Shown piece after piece: positions 54,605 through 63,696 of a DNA stretch of 64,000 bases. Numbering within the stretch: position 1 is the stretch's first letter; every line of letters begins with the position of its first letter. Both the position numbers and the translations under genes were made by a program. Under the pieces are notes generated by a model. The model did not search any database and was not told the DNA's origin. It saw only the letters and a list, made by a program, of their open reading frames with translations. This stretch comes from Parachryseolinea silvisoli (GTDB lineage Bacteria > Bacteroidota > Bacteroidia > Cytophagales > Cyclobacteriaceae): positions 489,609 through 553,608 of the forward strand of contig NZ_JAIOAO010000005.1 of NCBI RefSeq assembly GCF_021190955.1. Reading direction: 5' to 3'.

Positions 54605-55126
54605 CTATTCTTCTATTTCGTACACCAGGAAAACCGATTCTTCTATCGTTTGACTACCGACCTTGACAGTCAGCGTTCCATTTCCGGTCAGGCATCTCAG
54701 GATTGTCTTAGGTTCAAGGTGAGTTGAAAGCTGTATTTCGAGCGTATCATTTTTGAATACGTTTTTATACTCGCCTTCCTTCATTTTCACGTTATTGACT
54801 GGCGGCAAATAGATTTTTTGCTGGTTGTAATGAACTCTTAACTTCCCGCTTGTTTCGATCAGACCAATCATGGATTTATCCCAATAGCCTGTTTCATCCA
54901 CAGCAACGATGCAACTGATTTTCTCCCATTCGGAATACGCCAGGTAAAATTGCCGTAGTGGATGATTTATAGTATCACGTTGATACACCTGCCCCTCTGT
55001 AAACTTTGTTGTATCGTAATTTACTTTCTGCGCAGGTGGCATGTTTGCAAAAGTGATTTCTTTTTGCCCTTGTTGTTGGCAGGCGGCAAAAAGGACCAAC
55101 AGAAAAAATACGATATGGGTTTTCAT
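54605..55126 (-). CDS. Small lipoprotein, unknown function
   Basis: A 173-residue lipoprotein: MKTHIVFFLLVLFAACQQQG with the lipobox FAAC (Cys16). The mature part is beta-rich (LRVHYNQQKIYLPPVNNVKM, LTGNGTLTVKVGSQTIEESV) and includes a Trp-containing YSEWEKISCIVAVDETGYW. I do not recognise the family. It starts 4 bp after the stop of the outer-membrane-type gene at 55131, so they are almost certainly one operon and may work together in the envelope. Confidence 0.7.
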   Translation of the reverse strand: MKTHIVFFLLVLFAACQQQGQKEITFANMPPAQKVNYDTTKFTEGQVYQRDTINHPLRQFYLAYSEWEKISCIVAVDETGYWDKSMIGLIETSGKLRVHYNQQKIYLPPVNNVKMKEGEYKNVFKNDTLEIQLSTHLEPKTILRCLTGNGTLTVKVGSQTIEESVFLVYEIEE

Positions 55127-55130
55127 ACAT

Positions 55131-55844
55131 CTAGCTTCCGCTGTCAGCTTTGTCTCTTTGAAGACCGCCTAACCGGAGACCGAAGCCAAAAGAAAAATGA
55201 AAGGGTGCGTAATCATAGACGGTGGCTCCTTGCGTAGTGAAACTGAATCCTGTCTGGAATTGTGTATAGATAGGGCTTTGACCAAAATTGATCCGTCCCG
55301 TAAAAGCAGGTTCAACAAATATCGCCGGATCGTTGAAAGTCGCACGCCGGCCATCATAAACAAATTCTTCAAAGTCGACGTAGCTCATTCGCATAGAAAG
55401 TATCCAATTAAAAATGCGTTGATTCGAGCCAATAGAAGGCTGAATGAAGAACCGTTGATATTTTCCTGTCGCCAGGACATCCGAAGGGGCGATGAACAGA
55501 TCATCATAATTGTTGTAGTTTGTCCCCTCTCCTCTGCCATACCCTCCAAAAATCTCATAACACAGCTTTTCAGAATTCTCATAATACCCGATGGCGCCCT
55601 CCCAGAACTTGTGCTTGATGTAGCTATCTTCACTTTCGCTATTACGATTTACAAACTCATAATTCGCCATCACGCCAATGTGATCCGTAACAGAAACTGC
55701 CGACTGCAAATCTACTCCGTTACCCGCGTGTCCCGACACCTGAACTTCCCCCGCGCCACGGAATAGCGCAGCGTTGCGAACGTTGGGCACGTACACCGGT
55801 GAGCACGATGACAAAATGAATACGATCCAGAGAAGTTTTTTCAT
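55131..55844 (-). CDS. Predicted outer-membrane beta-barrel protein with lipoprotein-like signal
   Basis: A 237-residue protein. MKKLLWIVFILSSCSPVYVP gives a short lipoprotein signal (lipobox LSSC). The mature part alternates polar and hydrophobic residues in strands such as VGVMANYEF-like segments, with many aromatic-ending strands (FHFSFGFGLRLGG at the end), suggesting a small outer-membrane beta barrel. Proteins opening with SCSPVYVPNVRNA are common and uncharacterised in this phylum. First gene of a two-gene operon with 54605-55126. Function unknown. Confidence 0.7.
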   Translation of the reverse strand: MKKLLWIVFILSSCSPVYVPNVRNAALFRGAGEVQVSGHAGNGVDLQSAVSVTDHIGVMANYEFVNRNSESEDSYIKHKFWEGAIGYYENSEKLCYEIFGGYGRGEGTNYNNYDDLFIAPSDVLATGKYQRFFIQPSIGSNQRIFNWILSMRMSYVDFEEFVYDGRRATFNDPAIFVEPAFTGRINFGQSPIYTQFQTGFSFTTQGATVYDYAPFHFSFGFGLRLGGLQRDKADSGS

Positions 55845-55966
55845 AAATGCGTTCGTTGATACAAAATCTACCCCAAATTACGCATAATCGCGTTATAAGG
55901 GATGTCAGCATTAACCATGCCGTAAAAAACACGATGTCCGCGGTCCTCAGGCTCCCGTAAAAGATA

Positions 55967-55995
55967 CGGGCATGAAGCCCGTAAGCTCATGCCCG
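55967..55995 (-). terminator. Hairpin after the mannonate dehydratase-like gene
   Basis: CGGGCATGA (55967-55975) and TCATGCCCG (55987-55995) form a perfect 9-bp stem, 24 bp downstream of the stop codon at 56020 on the minus strand. The following T-tract is weak (TATCTTTT). Confidence 0.55.
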
Positions 55996-56019
55996 CAAGA
56001 CGTATAAGCAGATCGTATT

Positions 56020-57153
56020 TTATGCGCGAATCTTGGCCTTGCTGACCGCCTCCATCAATCCCCGGATGTAGCCCAGCGCGTACAATGTGCCGATGGTGCT
56101 GTAGCCGGGAAAGTCGTTGCTGTCGCCATACATGGTCGGTACGTGATCGGGGCGGATAGGTCCCTGGAAACCGATGTCATAGTAAGCTTTCATGGCCTGG
56201 TACATATCGATGATGCCCTCGTCGTGAAAGCATTCTTCGAAATTAAATTTGCCGCCTTTAACATTCCGGAAATGCACGAAATGGATCTTCTTGCGTTTAC
56301 CGAAGTCGCGGATAAGCGCAGGGATGTCTTCGCCCATCAGCGCGAAATTTCCCTGGCACAGGGTCACGCCGTTGTTTGGACTGGGATAGATGTCCAACAT
56401 ACGTCTGAAGGCCGCTGATGTGGTCATAATCCGAGAAATGCCACGGATGCTGTCTACCTGCGGATCGTCGGGATGCAATGCCAGCTTAATGTTTGCTTTC
56501 TCTGCTTCGGGAACCACCGCCTTCAGAAAGTACTCCAGGTTCTTCCACAGCGTTTCCTTCGACACTTCTCCATAGGATGTGAGGGGTAGATCTTTGATCT
56601 TCTCATTGTCGAACGCTGTCATCAATGCGCCGCCGCGGCCGGGGCGATCGTTCTGTGTGCGGTACCAACTGATCACCGGCATCCAGTTATAGCAAATGGT
56701 GTCGATGCCTGCCTTGCTCAGGTTCTTCATGAACGTAATGAAGTTGCTGATCTCCTCATCGCGTCCTTCGAGGCCGAGCTTTGTTTTTTCGCCAAGAGAC
56801 GGCGGTCCTTCGATGACCCGCAGCTTCAACCCTACCTTATCCCAGGCTTGCTTTACAGCGAGTATCGTGTCATATTCCCAGGGTTTTGCATCGGCGCCGA
56901 GGCCAGCCACCCGCGGGTTGATCCCCCCTACTGCGCCGAGCACGTCCATTTGTTTCGTCAGCGCGATCTTCTGTTCGTGCATGCCTCCGAAATATGCTTC
57001 GCACATTTGCATGCCCGCATCGCGCGCTACTTCCTTCACGGACATTTCATTCTTCTCTGCCGGTTGCGCCCATGCAGCGCCTACACCACCGCTTACTGAC
57101 AGTGCGGCCAGCGATGCGCTTTTCTTTATAAAACTTCTGCGGTTGTCTTTCAT
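56020..57153 (-). CDS. Tat-exported mannonate dehydratase-like protein (UxuA family)
   Basis: I choose ATG 57153 (377 residues, MKDNRRSFIKKSASLAALSV) because it exposes a canonical twin-arginine signal; an in-frame ATG at 57219 adds 22 residues and hides it. The TIM barrel carries the UxuA metal-site blocks LALHPDDPQVDSIRGISR, NNGVTLCQGNFALMGEDI, IHFVHFRNVKGGKFNFEECF and GPIRPDHVPTMYGD. UxuA dehydrates D-mannonate to 2-keto-3-deoxygluconate in the cytoplasm; a Tat-exported version implies a periplasmic or surface relative with a possibly altered substrate. It follows susD of the third SusCD locus, separated by a hairpin, pointing to uronic-acid-containing glycans. Confidence 0.87.
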   Translation of the reverse strand: MKDNRRSFIKKSASLAALSVSGGVGAAWAQPAEKNEMSVKEVARDAGMQMCEAYFGGMHEQKIALTKQMDVLGAVGGINPRVAGLGADAKPWEYDTILAVKQAWDKVGLKLRVIEGPPSLGEKTKLGLEGRDEEISNFITFMKNLSKAGIDTICYNWMPVISWYRTQNDRPGRGGALMTAFDNEKIKDLPLTSYGEVSKETLWKNLEYFLKAVVPEAEKANIKLALHPDDPQVDSIRGISRIMTTSAAFRRMLDIYPSPNNGVTLCQGNFALMGEDIPALIRDFGKRKKIHFVHFRNVKGGKFNFEECFHDEGIIDMYQAMKAYYDIGFQGPIRPDHVPTMYGDSNDFPGYSTIGTLYALGYIRGLMEAVSKAKIRA

Positions 57154-57187
57154 ACTGTTTAACGGTTTAGTTGTGATAAGAAAAGGG

Positions 57188-57207
57188 AAGGCTGCCGGAG
57201 CAGCCTT
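57188..57207 (-). terminator. Hairpin between susD and the UxuA-like gene
   Basis: AAGGCTG (57188-57194)/CAGCCTT (57201-57207), perfect 7-bp stem, 6-nt loop, followed on the minus strand by CCCTTTTC. Likely partial termination inside the operon, as in the first SusCD locus. Confidence 0.55.
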
Positions 57208-57222
57208 CAAGTTACACAAATG

Positions 57223-58830
57223 TCATTGTTTATCCCACCAAACGGGCGCGGTATACAGATCGGCCTTGCCTTCCAGATTACCGACAGCGGTATTGTAATT
57301 CACTGTGTTCAGCGTCGATTCAGATACAGGGTAACGCAGTCTTAAGATGGGCGTGCCGCCTGTGAAATTTCCAGGGTAATTGGTCTGCACGAGGGTCGGG
57401 TAGCCGGTACGGCGATAGTTAGACCAGGCTTCGAAATTATCGTACCACATAAAATGCGCGAGATAAAACTGGGTATGGATCTGTTCCATCTGTTCATCGA
57501 ACGTTGCTCCGTCCAGTGGCTGGGCCGCTATATAATCCGAGATCGCGGTCGCACTGATTACGATACCTCCGGGAAATATAGTAGTAGATTGCATGGAGGC
57601 AGTAATGGCAGCGTTGTAGTGAGCAACAGGGTCTCCCAGATCCCAGCCACGTATGGCCGCTTCTGCGAGTAAGAACTCCACTTCAGCATAGCTCTGCAAC
57701 ACGGTGGGAGCATTCAAACTGGCGATGGTGCCGGTGTTGGGCTCCGAATAGTTCACCAGGTCGTTGCTGCTCCAGTCCGGAATAATGGTCTTGATCGTCG
57801 TGGCATCATAGCCGTTGGGCAGGCCCTTCTGTATGGCGGGGTCGGTTGTCGTCGGCAGCTTTTGAGCCTGGATCGCCAGGATGTTTCCTTCCCACAGCGT
57901 AGCGTAAAATGGAAGACGTGGATCGTTCTTGCTCTTCAGCAAATCGATCAGCGTGCTGCTGAGCTTCACAGGGCCTTTACCGGCATTAGATTCCGGAAGA
58001 CTTTCGCGTTTCAATTCAGCGGCATCCCAGTTCTGGGTATTTCCATTGCCTGCTACGTGATTCAATTTGGCCATGTCGGCATTGCTGCTCATCACTCCGC
58101 CGGCAATAGCCTTCTTTACCCAGAGCTCAGCGGTCGGCTCTTCTATTTCTGTTAAGCGCATTCCGAGACGCAGCATCAGCGAGTAGGCAAATTTTTTCCA
58201 TTTGGCCACATCACCCTGATAGACAACATCCGACACACCATACGAAGACTTAGCCGCGTCCAATTGTCCAATGGCCGTTTCAAGCTTCGCCAGCATGTCC
58301 GGGTAGATAAACGACTGCTTGTCATATACGGGTTTGTAGTTTTGTGTTAGAAAACCCTTCCCTGCCTCCAGGTAAGGAACATCGCCGTAGAGATCAGTTA
58401 CGCGGTGCAGAACGAATACCCGCCAGATATTGGCGATGGCATGCAGATTGACCATCTCCGCGTCACCCTCCGTTGCAGCAAGTACCTGCTCGAGCTCTTT
58501 CAGGTGAACCGAATACGCTGTTTCAAAGAAATCGCCGAACTGTCCGTTCTCGAAGTTCTTATCACCTGACCAGTTCGTGCCCAGGGAAGCCATGTATTGC
58601 ATCACCCCGGCAAAATACTTGATATTCGTTCTATTGCGATCGGCTGTACCGGTACCGGCCGTACGAATCAAACTTGTGGTAAACAGGTTACCGATCACGG
58701 GCTCGGTATACGCATTTGGGTTCCTATTCATATCTTCAAACCCATTGTCGCAAGACGTAAACACCAGGAGAGCGACCAGGCCTGTCTTGAAGAGGCGGCC
58801 GGTTCGTCTATAGTTTATAAAATTCATCAT
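57223..58830 (-). CDS. SusD/RagB-like lipoprotein (SusD-like type 2)
   Basis: Start placed at ATG 58830 (535 residues); an in-frame ATG at 58863 gives an unlikely extension. The signal MMNFINYRRTGRLFKTGLVA leads to lipobox VFTSC and the motif CDNGFEDMNRNPNAYTEP, which is diagnostic of the SusD-like group whose SusC partners lie directly upstream. Core blocks include YSLMLRLGMRLTEIEEPTA and SYAEVEFLLAEAAIRGWDLG. It should bind oligosaccharides at the surface with the SusC at 58870. The UxuA-like gene downstream suggests a uronate-containing substrate, but this is inference. Confidence 0.92.
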   Translation of the reverse strand: MMNFINYRRTGRLFKTGLVALLVFTSCDNGFEDMNRNPNAYTEPVIGNLFTTSLIRTAGTGTADRNRTNIKYFAGVMQYMASLGTNWSGDKNFENGQFGDFFETAYSVHLKELEQVLAATEGDAEMVNLHAIANIWRVFVLHRVTDLYGDVPYLEAGKGFLTQNYKPVYDKQSFIYPDMLAKLETAIGQLDAAKSSYGVSDVVYQGDVAKWKKFAYSLMLRLGMRLTEIEEPTAELWVKKAIAGGVMSSNADMAKLNHVAGNGNTQNWDAAELKRESLPESNAGKGPVKLSSTLIDLLKSKNDPRLPFYATLWEGNILAIQAQKLPTTTDPAIQKGLPNGYDATTIKTIIPDWSSNDLVNYSEPNTGTIASLNAPTVLQSYAEVEFLLAEAAIRGWDLGDPVAHYNAAITASMQSTTIFPGGIVISATAISDYIAAQPLDGATFDEQMEQIHTQFYLAHFMWYDNFEAWSNYRRTGYPTLVQTNYPGNFTGGTPILRLRYPVSESTLNTVNYNTAVGNLEGKADLYTAPVWWDKQ

Positions 58831-58869
58831 AAGTTTAATGTTTGAAATAACCATTCTTAACATAAGATT

Positions 58870-61800
58870 CTAAAACTTCACCAGCAGGTTAAAGCCATAG
58901 CTTCGTGTGGTCGGCAGGCCAAAGTTTTCCAGTCCCTGGGCATTTCCATTGCTGTAGCTTGACTCCGGATCGATGTTGTCAGCCGAGTTATATAGAATAA
59001 ACAGGTTACGCGATACGAAAGACAGGCTGGCAGACTGGAAAGGTGTTTTGGCCAGCAGGTCCTTAGGCAATGCGTAGGTTAGCGTTACAGAACGCAGTTT
59101 GATAAAATCGGCATCGGTTACAAACTGATCGGTAATGGTAGACCAGATCGTAGAATAATACGTCTGTGCCGATACTGTGCCCGAGTACGGTTCGCCTATT
59201 TGGTTTACGCCTGTAACCTTAACACCCGTTTCACGTACGCCATTCGCTGCCGTGTTTTTATGAAGTCCAAATTGAGTAGCGTATGCGTTGGTTGCTGAAT
59301 ATACCTGCGCGCCGAATTTACCATCCACCAGTACGTTTAAGGTGAAATTCTTGTACCGTACATTGTTCGTCAATCCCATGGTTACCGGAGGTACACCGCG
59401 TCCGAGAATCTCCAGCGGCCCCTGTACGGGTATGCCGGTAGCGCTGTTGTAGATAATGTTACCATCGGCGTCACGTTTCATACGATTTCCTGCAATCACT
59501 CCAAACGGTTCTCCCTCGAAATGATAGATGCCACCGTTCTGTGTACGGGTAGTCGCGCCGGGTAAAAACAGCGACGTAAGACCCTCGGAAATGTTCACCA
59601 CGGTGTTTTTGTTGTAGGCCAGGTTATACGACACATCCCAGGTAAACGCGTCTTTCTGTACAGGCGTGCCCGAGACCAGCAGTTCAATACCCTTGTTCTC
59701 CATCTCACCCACGTTCAATGAAACAGCAGAATATCCGGAGGAAAGAGGAACAGATGCGTTGACGATGTCATCCGTAGTGGTGCGATTATAAACCGTGACA
59801 TCAAAACCGATCTTGCCCTCGAACAGACGTGATTCAAGTCCTAATTCTCTGGTCGTAGAGGTGTATGGCTCCAACGCATTCGGGATCGTGGAATTAGTGA
59901 TCGTCATCAGCGTGGCTCCGAGGTGTTGCTGAGGTTGTGCTGTGTACGCAAGGGCCAGTGCGTAAGGATCGGTCGCACCGCCGCCAACCCTTGCCCACGA
60001 CGCTCTGAGCTTACCGAAAGACAACCAGGCGGGTGCCTCAAAAGCATCCGAGAAGACAAAGCCTACACCAGCAGAAGGATAGAACTTGTAGTTTTCGTTA
60101 TCACCTTGCGTCAAGGTGGAAAACCAATCCTTACGGCCGGTAAGCGTAAGGAAGAGGATATTCTTGTATCCTATATCGGCTGACCCAAAGAGTGAATTGA
60201 TGGCCGTTTCTCCAAACGACTTGTTGAACGTCTGCGCGCTACCATTGCCGATAAAATACTGGTATGGTACATTGAAAAAACCGCTGGACAAGTTAAGGCC
60301 TTCTGTTTGAGTCTTCATTTGGTTACCGCCAGCGAGTGCATTCACGGAGAAGACACCAAAGTTTTTCGAGAAACCGATCAATGCCTCGGCGTTCACTTCC
60401 TGGTTCACATTCTGATCGGTGGTCATGCTGCCCCGGTTGTTGAACGCGATACCCGTCGGCTCTATGTTTTGGGCGTCGAAGTTAAACTGGTCTATTCCCA
60501 AGCGGCCCCTGACATACAACCACTCGGTGATATTGTAGCGGGTGCTGAATGAACTGATCAGGCGACGGCGCGTATCGCCATTCTTTACTCTGTTAACAGC
60601 AAAATAAGGATTGGTCGAATAGATATAGTCGTTCCAAAGCACTTCGTTCCCTTTCTCATCGTAACCCGGATCCAGGATTCTCACATCGATGTTGGTACCG
60701 ATCAACTGTGCACCTGCGTTTGGGTTCTTTTGAAAATCGGCCGTAAACGTCCGGTTCTTCGTTTCTTCTACGCTATATTGAACCTTTGCATCGAACGTCA
60801 CTTTCTTCGCGAGGGTCGCATTTGCGCTCAGGTTAAACGTTTTGCGATTCAGTGAGTTGTTGGGTACGATACCTTTGTTATCCAGGTTGGAAGCTGAGAA
60901 GCGAAAATTGGCCACGTCGTTGCCACCGCTAAGTGCCACCGTATTGGTGAATGTGTGGCCGGTGTTGTAAAAGTTCTTGATGTTATCCTTTTCCGCAGAA
61001 TAAGGTCTTGACACTCCATCGGGCTGAACCACTTGTGAACCATCCAGCTTCGCGCCCCAGGACATTCTGCCAGCGCTGATCGCTTCGGCCTGTGTGGTCG
61101 GTGCTTTGCCTTGTGAGCCCGATCCATATTCATACTGCCAGTCGGTCAGGTTGCGGGGAGTTTCCCAGGTATAGGTCGAATTATATTCAACACCAAGACC
61201 TTTCTGTGCCGCACCCGATTTAGTGGTGATCATAATCACACCATTGGCTGCCCGGGAGCCGTACAACGCTGCTGCTGTTCCGCCTTTCAACACGGTAATA
61301 GTCTCGATGTCGTCAGGGTTGATGCTCGACAAACCATCGCCGCGATCAATACCACCAAACGTTCCGGCAGAACCCTGGTTGGCATTCGTGACAGGAACAC
61401 CGTTGACAATATATAACGGCTGGTTATTACCATTCAGCGATCCGTTACCACGAATCACCACCCGGCTCGAACCGGAAGGCCCGGTGGCCGTGCTTGTTGC
61501 GTTTAGACCGGCTACGCGACCTACCATCGCGTTTCCCAGGTTCACTTCTCTGGATTTGGTAAGCACCTCGCCATGTACTTCGGTCACCGCATACGTCACG
61601 GCTTTCTTTTCCTTTTTAATACCGAAGGCCGTCACGACAACTTCGTCCAGCGATGATATATCGGGAGTCAGGGTGATCGTAAATTCAGTCTTATCACCTA
61701 CCGCAACTTCTTCTCTGCTATATCCGATGAAGCTGATCACGAGAACGGCATTCTCATCCGGCACCTCCAGAGTGAAGTGCCCGTCGCCATCGGTGTTAAC

Positions 61801-62040
61801 TCCGACAGCACTTCCCTTTACGACGACATTCACACCCGGCATAGGCTGGTTTGTTTCGTCAAGAATCGTTCCATGTACCGTGATGGCGGCAATGACAGGC
61901 GAAACTGTATGCGACAACGCCCCCTTGTCAACGGAGGCCGAAGCACCGGCGTATTCTTTCGAATTGCCAGGCCAACTTAGTACCAGTAACAGGCACGCGG
62001 CCATATACCTACCCTGCAGCTTTGGTAAAGATTTTTCCAT
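58870..62040 (-). CDS. SusC/RagA TonB-dependent outer-membrane transporter
   Basis: A 1056-residue SusC-type transporter. After the signal region (MEKSLPKLQGRYMAACLLLV) comes the carboxypeptidase-regulatory-like domain (VHGTILDETNQPMPGVNVVV), the SusC motif SLDEVVVTAFGIKKEKKAVT, the plug with GTAAALYGSRAANGVIMITT and a barrel ending TRSYGFNLLVKF. There is no STN domain. Partner of SusD at 57223 with a 39-bp gap. The AFGIKKEKKA variant of the DEVVV box marks this subfamily. Its regulator is not evident in the window. Confidence 0.95.
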   Translation of the reverse strand: MEKSLPKLQGRYMAACLLLVLSWPGNSKEYAGASASVDKGALSHTVSPVIAAITVHGTILDETNQPMPGVNVVVKGSAVGVNTDGDGHFTLEVPDENAVLVISFIGYSREEVAVGDKTEFTITLTPDISSLDEVVVTAFGIKKEKKAVTYAVTEVHGEVLTKSREVNLGNAMVGRVAGLNATSTATGPSGSSRVVIRGNGSLNGNNQPLYIVNGVPVTNANQGSAGTFGGIDRGDGLSSINPDDIETITVLKGGTAAALYGSRAANGVIMITTKSGAAQKGLGVEYNSTYTWETPRNLTDWQYEYGSGSQGKAPTTQAEAISAGRMSWGAKLDGSQVVQPDGVSRPYSAEKDNIKNFYNTGHTFTNTVALSGGNDVANFRFSASNLDNKGIVPNNSLNRKTFNLSANATLAKKVTFDAKVQYSVEETKNRTFTADFQKNPNAGAQLIGTNIDVRILDPGYDEKGNEVLWNDYIYSTNPYFAVNRVKNGDTRRRLISSFSTRYNITEWLYVRGRLGIDQFNFDAQNIEPTGIAFNNRGSMTTDQNVNQEVNAEALIGFSKNFGVFSVNALAGGNQMKTQTEGLNLSSGFFNVPYQYFIGNGSAQTFNKSFGETAINSLFGSADIGYKNILFLTLTGRKDWFSTLTQGDNENYKFYPSAGVGFVFSDAFEAPAWLSFGKLRASWARVGGGATDPYALALAYTAQPQQHLGATLMTITNSTIPNALEPYTSTTRELGLESRLFEGKIGFDVTVYNRTTTDDIVNASVPLSSGYSAVSLNVGEMENKGIELLVSGTPVQKDAFTWDVSYNLAYNKNTVVNISEGLTSLFLPGATTRTQNGGIYHFEGEPFGVIAGNRMKRDADGNIIYNSATGIPVQGPLEILGRGVPPVTMGLTNNVRYKNFTLNVLVDGKFGAQVYSATNAYATQFGLHKNTAANGVRETGVKVTGVNQIGEPYSGTVSAQTYYSTIWSTITDQFVTDADFIKLRSVTLTYALPKDLLAKTPFQSASLSFVSRNLFILYNSADNIDPESSYSNGNAQGLENFGLPTTRSYGFNLLVKF

Positions 62041-62321
62041 AATTGATTACTTTTAAAATTGGGATAATTACTTCCGGTTCAGCTTTATTGCCTTGAAAAC
62101 CGCCCCGCTTTACGAACTACGTCAAGCGAGCGACATCTTCAGGTTTCTATATAAAAAATTGATTTCCATCCTGTATTAGTATACAGGTCGAAATTAGTAT
62201 AGCGCTTAAAAAAAAGGGTCTTGCAGAATTGTTACCCGCGGCGCAGCATCAATCTCCGCTACTTCCACCAGGTCGCCAGTTTCTCTTTATATTCTACGTT
62301 TCTTATTGCTCGTTGTGAATG

Positions 62322-62567
62322 TTAAGCTTGTAATCTATAGGATCCAGATAGCAGCGCGCCACCAACGATTTTGAAGATATCTGTTGTTAGTCCGGCATCT
62401 GCTGTGATCCGCGCCCAGTAGTTATATAGACTGTCAAAGAATTTGGCGTAACTATAACCTAAATCATTCGCGCCGCTTTTCTTAACGTTATTCCAAATGG
62501 TAGCGCCATGCCATGAATCCGTATCGGGTGCGTTGTAAACAAATTGAAGTTGCGTCGTGTCGCTCAT
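62322..62567 (-). CDS. Possible small protein, unknown
   Basis: An open frame extends from 62696 to 62322; the better-looking part starts at ATG 62567 (81 residues, MSDTTQLQFVYNAPDTDSWH). It has protein-like composition with aromatic residues (GYSYAKFFDSLYNYWARI) and a hydrophobic end, but I recognise no family and see no signal peptide. It stands alone in a gene-poor region and may be real, a fragment, or chance. Confidence 0.35.
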   Translation of the reverse strand: MSDTTQLQFVYNAPDTDSWHGATIWNNVKKSGANDLGYSYAKFFDSLYNYWARITADAGLTTDIFKIVGGALLSGSYRLQA

Positions 62568-62696
62568 ACGTTGTAGCTTAACAAATATTGATAATCGGCC
62601 TGTAGAATACAAACGTGTGTGCAAACCATTCAGTTTTACACGTCGGGAAGCCGTCACCGAGGGTGTGATATTTTTAGTCCGTGTACATTTTTTCAT

Positions 62697-63625
62697 ACAC
62701 TTTCCCCGGAAGAATGGGGCAGCGTGCGCTTCTCAGCAACACAATTTATCTCAAGGTGTAGATATTAATTTACACACTAAATAAGACCAAAGGGGCTTTT
62801 TAATATGACAACGGGGTGGGTGGGTAAAGAATTTCATAGCGGGAAGAGAAGCTTAGGGGGACCTGAATTCCAAGAATCCCGATAAAAGGTAAATTTCTAC
62901 GCAAGCAAGAAAATACCACCTTATGTAATAATTTAAAGGGATAAAAAAGCATCCTATTGATATACCTGATTTATCCGGTTGCTCGCGTAGACCTCTAAAA
63001 AACGCGTTTTGTATATGGAGTAACCCGTATGAATACGTAGGTATTTATACCTTCATGCCGGATATCAAGCGTACGAATGCATTTTCCGTTGCCCGCACCG
63101 TCATTTGGTGAAGATCTCTCAACTTTTCTTCCGCTATTGCCATTGCCCTGCTAAATAATAGTCATGCGTCACCAACTCAGGGCAACGGCCGGTCCTCGCT
63201 CTATATCTATACCTGTAAAAGTATGCGGGAGGAATCAGATCCTAATAAGCTCCTTTATACCCTATAGGATATATTAAAGATTCATCATACTTCTACTAAA
63301 TGCGTTTACTGTCTCTGTTTCCAAGTTGGATGGAGGCCATCAGAATCCAGCATGTTTGTGTAGTGAACTGGTTCCGTTATCATTGTTTACAAGGGAGTAG
63401 TAATGTCATTGCAGACTGGCTGCACATCGGGAAGTCGTAAATAGCTGTTCTCGGGATTTTCCGCGTCGAGCTGTAGCAGAAGGCCTGATAGACGATTTTA
63501 TAGCTATTTTTTTTAAGGTGGGGATCATGACACCCTTTTTTCGGCGAGCTGCCCAGCGCGCCACTAAATTTCTTGATTTCGTTGCAATCACAACCGTTTT
63601 TTTTACTTTTGCACGATCGAAAAAA
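62697..63625. other. Gene-free region
   Basis: 929 bp without a supported gene, irregular in composition. Short ORFs on both strands carry no recognisable motif. The last 20 bp before the tRNA include TTTTACTTTTGCA, plausible as the end of a tRNA promoter region of Bacteroidota type (TTTG-like -7 element), but not certain. Confidence 0.5.
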
Positions 63626-63696
63626 GGTCCCGTGGCCGAGTGGCTAGGCTGAGCTCTGCAAAAGCTCCTACAGCGGTTCGAATCCGCTCGGGACCT
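63626..63696 (+). tRNA. tRNA-Cys (GCA)
   Basis: Acceptor strands GGTCCCG (63626-63632) and CGGGACC (63689-63695) pair fully, discriminator T63696. The anticodon arm is GAGCT-CTGCAAA-AGCTC with anticodon GCA, and the T arm is AGCGG-TTCGAAT-CCGCT. CCA is not encoded. A terminator hairpin follows at 63701. The 3' part of this gene is also unit 1 of a tandem repeat. Confidence 0.93.

Noticed and set aside
63406..63591. Small basic ORF on the minus strand near the tRNA as a transposase remnant
   Set aside because: No DDE, HTH or family motif can be recognised; composition fits chance reading of a gene-free region.
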